DNA of 64,000 bases, taken from positions 42,940,501-43,004,500 of the forward strand of contig CM059587.1 in the NCBI GenBank assembly GCA_030407085.1. The letters run 5' to 3'. Positions 57,845 through 64,000 of this stretch are shown here, piece by piece. The notes beneath the pieces are model-generated. The model saw only the letters and a program-made list of their open reading frames with translations, did no database searches and was not told the DNA's origin. Within the stretch, counting starts at the first letter, position 1. Each line of letters opens with the position of its first letter. This stretch comes from Trichopria drosophilae (taxonomy: Eukaryota > Arthropoda > Insecta > Hymenoptera > Diapriidae). The position numbers and the translations under genes are program-made.

Positions 57845-58910
57845 AGTACTTGTTAATAAATGTAAACCGCAATTAACAAATTATTATTAATCAATTAATT
57901 AATTAAAAATTTTTAATTAAAAAATTACTTAGTTATGGATTCAAGGTCTGCTTCTAAGCATTTTTAGATCTTTAAAGAAACTTAGACTTGAATAGTTAAT
58001 TAAGTCACATCACGTATAGAACTTCGCTGTGTATCACGATTGGTGGATTGAAATCGATTTATTATTAATCCTGCATTCTCAGTTCTGGACGTGCTAGTCC
58101 GTTAATTATTATACTTGCCATCACCACGGTTTATTAACGTTTCAACAAATGTCGACTGGATGGATTCGCTTCGTAAACTATTATAGGAAGCAAGAATGTG
58201 TCTTTAAATTATAACTTATGAAATTTTAAGTGCTTCAGAAATTTCAGAGAACGCTAATTATTTGCCTCGAATCTTTTGTTTGCAGTCTCTTAACATGCCC
58301 TGAACACATCACCTGATCGCGTTGTTGCGCTAATGATGGCTTTAACGGTTAGTTTAACGGTTACTAAACATTACTTGATAATCATGAATCTACAAGTTTT
58401 ATGAATGTATGAAACCTGTATATATGTCGTGAATTTATAGTACTATTTTCAAATAAGATAATAGAAGTTATAAAACGGATGTGTAAAATCCGAACAATAT
58501 GTCTACTCTAAGAAGAAAACGCACCGTTAAGTGACCTAATTGCAAAACCGACTGGGTTGAATACTAAGCGAACCAACCTTTTTTTTTTATGAAATTTATT
58601 TCCTGTTTTTCTCCACCATTTCTGAATTGATTTTGGTGCAATTTCATCAGCGTTTATACGAAATGTTTACTTTTGCAGCTACAGAGACGCAATTTGAATA
58701 ATTTTAAAATTATTTATTTAACTTTATATAACTACGCTTTACGGTTCCATTGTTTGCCGCTTGAGTAATACGTCACTGTTACTCGAAATTTTTTCGTTGA
58801 ATATGCAAGAGTTTTAGGCAATTACTGCGATTTGTAATTACATTTCTACGGGAATTACAAACTTGTTGGACTTTTCTCAATCCTTTTAGATGCAGACAGC
58901 AGGAATCTGA
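57845..58910. other. AT-rich stretch, nothing firm
   Basis: Stops in all frames; no repeat, RNA gene or splice pair is recognised. Confidence 0.4.
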
Positions 58911-58911
58911 T

Positions 58912-59785
58912 AATAGTATTTTTCGTCCCTAGGGCGCAAAATGACATTTTGCGCCCCGAGAGTGATCGGCGCGCCCGAGGGCTGGCGAAGCCAGCCCGAG
59001 GGTAGCGCGATCACCCGAGGGTGCAAAACGTTGCGCCCGTGGTTCGAACGTTATTTTTTGTCGCAGTAGTAGCCGCAAAATGCCGTGCCGGAACCCCCCC
59101 CCCCTTCTCTGCAATTAAAAAAATGATTACACACAACATATAATAAGTGGTAGCAAAATAGTTCATAGTATAATTAGGCGAAGGACAGTGGATTGGGGCA
59201 GGAAAGGGGGGGGGGGTTCGGGGGGGGCGAAGCCCCTCCGACATAAATGAAATTCTGATTTTTAAGAAAAAAAAAATGAAAAACCGGCGAAGGACGAACG
59301 ATTGATAACTTTATTGAATAACACAATTACAATTTGTTTAATTGTATATTTATATATTTCTAAGAAAAGTTTTGTTTATTATTTTGACCAAACAAAAGAT
59401 AATTTATTCGGAAAATCATATACTAATTATTTAAGCAATAAATAATACTGAATTATTATTATTTTTATATTTCCACTCAATTGTTTTCTAAACAAAACAA
59501 AATAATATTTATTTATTTTTGGATAACTAAGACTGCTTATTTTGAATTTATTTCCTCCTTCCTCAACATGCGCATTGCTATACCTCTCTTATTGTACCAT
59601 GCCTATGATCAGAGATTTTCCTCCTCTCCTTTTCTATAAACAAAAGAAAATTCAGCAATGCGATTAATATGTTTTTCCGCTCCCCCCAATTTTGCGCCCT
59701 CGCGGGTGCGAAATCGCATTTTGCGCCCTGAAAACGGGGCGCAAAATCGCATTTTGCGGCCTACTGCGACAAAAAAATACATTTG
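58912..59785. mobile_element. AATAGT/GGGCG family cluster with nested copy and G11/C11 runs
   Basis: From 58912: AATAGTATTTTTCGTCCC, then GGGCGCAAAATGACATTTTG then CGCCCC (a dyad), then an 8-bp stem with a GAA loop (GGGCTGGC-GAA-GCCAGCCC, 58979-58997), then GCGATCACCCGAGGGTGC. From about 59050 a second arm, TTATTTTTTGTCGCAGTAG, faces its inverted copy CTACTGCGACAAAAAAATA at 59761-59779, which suggests one element inserted in another. Inside are an 11-C run (59094-59104) and an 11-G run (59206-59216), each in a matching context (GGAAC...TTC against GAAAG...GTTC). Near the right edge GGGCGCAAAATCGCATTTTG repeats. No coding sequence. Confidence 0.65.
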
Positions 59786-59829
59786 CCTCTCGTTTCTGGC
59801 TGTAGTGTTTTGTTTTCGATTCTCTTACG

Positions 59830-59850
59830 TGTATATATATATATATATAT
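59830..59850. repeat. (AT)n microsatellite
   Basis: A run of about ten AT dinucleotides just outside the GGGCG-family cluster. Confidence 0.9.
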
Positions 59851-62800
59851 TGTCAAAGAGGTTAGATCACGGCAAAATATTTCCGGTAACATGCTTTAAT
59901 GGGAGTTCCGTTTAAAGCTACTGACCTTAAACGACAATATCAACGTCACTTGTACAATAAAGTAATTTACTGGGTACCCGAAACTTTTACTGACCTCTCA
60001 CATACATCATAAATTGCTTTAAAATTTTATTTAACTAATTAAACGAAGAATTGTTCATTGAAATCATTTACCAATGTTGACATTCAATTATCCTTAACAA
60101 TCAAAGGTCGCTTATACAATATTAGCAACCTTCACTGGATAAGGGCAATCGAAGTCAAATGAAGGTCAAATTTTAAAACATCCTATTTTCAAAATCTTGT
60201 AAATTTTGGAAACGAATCTTACACTATGAGTTACTGTACATATGAAACCTTTAATGGTTAAAAGTACTTCCCGATATTTTACCTTAAATGACCTTAAATT
60301 GTTAGTCTCCTCAACTTTTTGGTTATTTATAACTCATATTGGAAATGACAATTATACTAATATAAATAATAATATTGGGTCCTGTAGATTTCGAAAAATA
60401 TCGACTGGAACACTACCCCACTCTCGCTGACTCGTTTCAAAACATCATTTAACTTTTAAATGACCTTGAGAATCTCATTAAATGATAAAGTCTATAGTAC
60501 CATTGACTGTTCCCACTTAACAATCACAACTTTGTGCCTGATATGTTTCGGTGTATGTAACATCTGCTTCAAGGCTTTCCCATCAAAATATAGAATCGCC
60601 CTCCCTGTATTATGCAGTTAGCAGATACATACTACGGATTAATATCCCATTAATCGTCTTTTCTTGACTACTTGAAAAATTATTATTTAGTAAACGTTTG
60701 TTCTTTGAACTTTACCTTTACTTCGAGGACAGAGAATTAAATATTTGAAATTCACCATTAAATTCTGAAATTTAAATGGGTACCATGAATTTACACTTCA
60801 AATTATTTTTTAAATTATCGTTTACTCTTACTTACTCGATTTCAAACACTTCAATGTCGTTCGCTTATAACCTGATGAAGTAAAGAAATGTTTATCCTTA
60901 TGTACGGGCTAAAAAGAAAAGTGTTCTGAATATGCTCATCGGCTCGGATCGATAAGTACAATGAACAAGAAAATTCCCGCCTCGTCAATAACCCTATATT
61001 TTCAGACATTATTATAAGAACAACGCCATATTTAAATGTCGCGTAGAATATTATCAATTAAAAGAAAAATAATTCAATGCAAAACATTTAGATTAAGTGT
61101 AGTATATACAAATCATATAATGCTACATATTTACGTTTTATGTGTTTACAGAACAAGTTAACGCAATTAAACAACGCTGGTTATCATATTTCATTTGCGT
61201 ATTCATAACTCCTCTTCCTTGTTTCGGTCTGAATTGTCACTTTACAATGCGCTCCGCATTGTGAAGCAAAATACTTAACTGTAATTATTTATATTGTGCT
61301 ACCGAACATACAGTCGTTTTCATTCACAACTACTGTTATATTTCACTAAACTCCCACAAAGAACTTGTGTTCGTGATTGTCTTTGTCGACAAATAACTTG
61401 GATGGAATGCTATTGATAACGTTATATTATATTTTCTGCACTGCTCTTGCCCACATGTAAAGTTTGTTTCGAAAATACGAATTACACATATATCATGCAA
61501 CTTACCTCCATGAGGTACATTTCGATGAAATTAAAATTATTTTTTTATTTTAAATTCCATTTAAGTGAATAATAAATTGGTTTAATTACATAATTTTCTA
61601 TGTTATTATATTAAAAAAATTAAGATAAGAGCAATTTTTTATTTTCATACACGAATTCATTACTTTTCTGAATACAAATTATTTTTAACTACATCACAAA
61701 ATCCACATAAATATAACCACAAAAATACGTTATGATAGTATCGAATGTTCGACAAATTAAATGCAACATCGTAAATGAATTTTCGATATTTTAAATTAAT
61801 TCTGTCCAGAAAATAGAATTTCAGTTTATTTTTAATGTAGGCGTCAGAACCTCGTATACCGTCGGACAATTGAATATCACAAATTATCAGAATGATATCC
61901 TGGAATTCCTTACAATAACAGAGTTCCCTTGTCTGGAATTTTTATGAGTGAATTTGGACTCGACATTCTGATGTATAATTGCATTTTATCTGGAAAAAAA
62001 TCATTATTGGACATCGACAAATGCAACATCCCTTAATTAAACAAAAACAAATAAACAATATAGCGAACATTTTCCGTGCTAACTCAAAATTTAATTAATT
62101 CTTCCGTTTTTACTGCATATTGGAGTGACAATGAAAACAAGATCTACGTATAATTTAAGAGACAGAATAAGAGGTAATACTTGCGACAAATCTTTCCTGA
62201 CACTAAATGTCACTATGCGCGCTTGATCGTTAAATTGTTCTTGATGTAAGTTTACCCAAGTAACGTCAGAACACGCTTTTCGTGTGTGGTATTCGTTTCA
62301 CTAATTTAATTCTTATTCCTATAATTTTGTAGAATTTCATTTTTATTGTAATCATTCAATTACGAAATACCGCGGTCACTTCTTCTGTATCATTCTAATT
62401 GTATTATTTATAATTTTTAAAGAAAATATACAACAGTGAATTAACGATTACTTGTGATTTTCTATTCTTAAAAGAAAATTTTATTTTCAACTCTTAATCG
62501 GCATTGAAAGATTTTGTTTCTGATAACAATGTTAATTTCAAAAAATAACATTAGTTTCAATTTTTAATAAGTATCTTGAAACTTTTCCTAAACCTTGAAG
62601 TTTTTCTAAAATTTAATAATATTTTCATAGAATAGAATGTAAAACTGTAACGTAATTCAACAAAACAATGGTGAATATTAATACAGATTGTTCTAAATTG
62701 TCTATTTTTAATAATTAGTAAATAAATTCTTATATTGTGAATTTATATATGAATTTGAATTTAAATAAAACGAATAAAATTTATATTATATTGATGCTAG

Positions 62801-63530
62801 ATTTCGTGATCAGATATGTTTTTTTAATTAGCTTTAATAAAATATCATTAATTGCGTTTTCGAGAAGCGTTTTTCCGACAACCGCTTGGTGGCGTCGAAA
62901 TCCAGGAAAAAAGTCGCTTACACGTTACTTAGGCATGCTTGTTTATCTCAGTTAGTATAGTAAACCAAGCAATGTATACCGCATCCTTCTCGTTTCACAT
63001 TAAATAACAGAAATATGTACACTGTATCGTACTATGCTATGCGTGGTGCTAAGTGGGGGTGCTAAGTGGGGGAAAAAGAGAGCGGCGACAGGCAAATATA
63101 ACGAGATGGAACTGGGAAAATATGCTGGGACGTAAATATAACGAGACGAAAATATACCGGGACTCTACCGCATTATGATATATAGCAGGGGGTGGAGTTA
63201 AGATCTGCCTGGAATATTATATACTTGACGTGTAATTTGAGGTCCCATGTTTTGTTTGTTTCTGTAATAGTTTTTTATGGGTTTTTATATAACAACGATA
63301 TATTTGATTGTGGTTATTTATCCCTGATATTTTGTACACGAAATATTTATGTAATATTTGTCGTATGAACTAACACCTGTAGTTCAATTGAATGTAGGAT
63401 ACTCGAGCATTCATTTATACAACTTTTACTACATCTAAGTAAATGACTTGTAATCGTATTCTTTTTCTCTCATATATTAAAATTTCACATTCAAAAAAAG
63501 TTGCACTTTTCAACCATAATATAAATATAT
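59850..63530. other. AT-rich stretch, nothing firm
   Basis: No gene or element end is recognised. A minus-strand donor (CATGGAG|GTAAGTTGC) lies at about 61500-61512, with a short ATG-TAC-CTC-ATG-GAG frame before it but no acceptor or promoter evidence. At 63046-63071 the 13-base word GTGCTAAGTGGGG is tandemly duplicated, followed by two AATATAACGAGA words at about 63097 and 63136. Confidence 0.35.
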
Positions 63531-64000
63531 AAGGGTGATTCTATGTGAAATTTTCCTATCAAACGATTAAATCATTTGGTATATTTTTTTTCAAATTCTA
63601 GAGGGAAAAATATTCGATACGTGTTTTTTTATTTTGATATGAATGGTAAAGTTTTCGAGTTATGATGTTTCAAAAATTTGACCACGAAAATACAGACCCC
63701 TTTTCAATTGATTATAACTCAGAAAGAATTTAAGTTATAAACTTTTTGGTTTTTCTTCAACTTTTAAGTAATCATATAAGAAAAACTGTTATTTTTTATA
63801 TGAACAAAAAACCTATCGTTTTTCTTATATGATTACTTAAAAATTAAAAAAAAAATGTTCTCTCTTTATAAAATTTTATAACTTGAATACTTTCTGAGTT
63901 CATTTGAAAAAGGGTCTGCATTTTCGTGGTCAAATTTTTGAAAAATCATAACTCGAAAACTTTTCCATTCATATCAAAATAAAAAAAGACGTATCGAATA
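63530..64000. mobile_element. foldback element cut by the window edge
   Basis: TATTCGATACGTG at 63610 pairs with GACGTATCGAATA at the very end of the window. CTCGAAAACTTTTCCATTCA at about 63952 pairs with TGAATGGTAAAGTTTTCGAG at 63641. Arms converge on a centre near 63795 between two copies of AAGTAATCATATAAGAAAAA in opposite orientation. The left boundary may be near AAGGGTGATTCTATGTG at 63531. The right terminus lies beyond the window. Confidence 0.75.

Noticed and set aside
59036..59052. tRNA B-box-like GTGGTTCGAACG
   Set aside because: No A box, acceptor stem or anticodon arm fits; it lies within a GC-rich palindrome.
61500..61530. Minus-strand first exon ending CATGGAG|GTAAGT
   Set aside because: Only a five-codon frame precedes the donor, and no promoter or conserved signal is visible.
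1..64000. CRISPR arrays, bacterial operons, rRNA
   Set aside because: No regularly spaced short direct repeats, ribosome-binding pattern or rRNA words were seen; composition and retroelements are metazoan.

Overview
The window reads as AT-rich, non-coding nuclear DNA of an arthropod, most likely an insect. I cannot name the order or species. No long open reading frame is convincing; the longest is about 149 codons and lies in a CpG-rich stretch that is open in several frames on both strands. There is no rRNA, tRNA, CRISPR array, operon or bacterial-style gene. The animal assignment rests on the sparse coding content, on relics of Penelope-like and LINE retroelements, on many short TA- or TTAA-flanked inverted-repeat elements, and on metazoan-type splice signals. 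The window could be intergenic or lie inside one or more very long introns.

The dominant feature is the number of foldback (long inverted-repeat) elements. TTAA-flanked foldbacks with CCCATTAA-type ends lie at 12.88-14.16 kb and 46.57-47.58 kb. A second family carries a GTCGCTGA / GGCGGATCCAATATGGCGGA interior, at 7.2-7.76, 28.7-28.9 and 38.7-39.4 kb. Nested elements occupy 31.59-33.11 kb, where one foldback sits inside another inverted repeat, and 26.16-29.37 kb. Smaller palindromic MITEs lie at 17.9, 30.5, 34.1, 35.5, 40.9, 52.9 and 57.5 kb, and a foldback at the right edge is cut by the window end. A separate family, defined here by comparing loci within the window, has the arm AATAGTTATTTTCGT followed by a GGGCGTAAAA dyad and, in the longer copies, a GC-rich GGCGAAGCC stem-loop. 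It occurs at 6.4, 7.8, 9.6, 20.8, 24.9, 53.3 and 58.9 kb.

Two retroelement relics were found by translating the minus strand. One is a LINE reverse-transcriptase fragment with YVDDT at 22.7-23.1 kb. The other is the C-terminal endonuclease region of a Penelope-like element at 55.13-55.48 kb. Both are broken by stops or frameshifts. A third possible retroelement 3' end, with an A-rich tail, is at 40.26-40.39 kb.

Host-gene signals are weak but interesting. A juxtaposed 3'/5' splice site typical of recursive splicing is on the minus strand at 6322/6323, and a second, weaker one is near 45.47 kb. Candidate small exons with good splice sites lie on the plus strand at 10679-10737, 30851-30948 and 55671-55715, and a candidate micro-exon is on the minus strand at 30910-30927. 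Their reading frames do not chain into one protein. Several CpG-richer islands (0.3-0.8, 10.3-10.8, 14.7-15.0, 19.4-19.6, 21.6-22.0, 27.4-27.95, 31.0-31.3, 36.6-37.15, 53.8-54.0 and 56.6-57.1 kb) stand out from the AT-rich background and are candidate conserved regulatory sequence.
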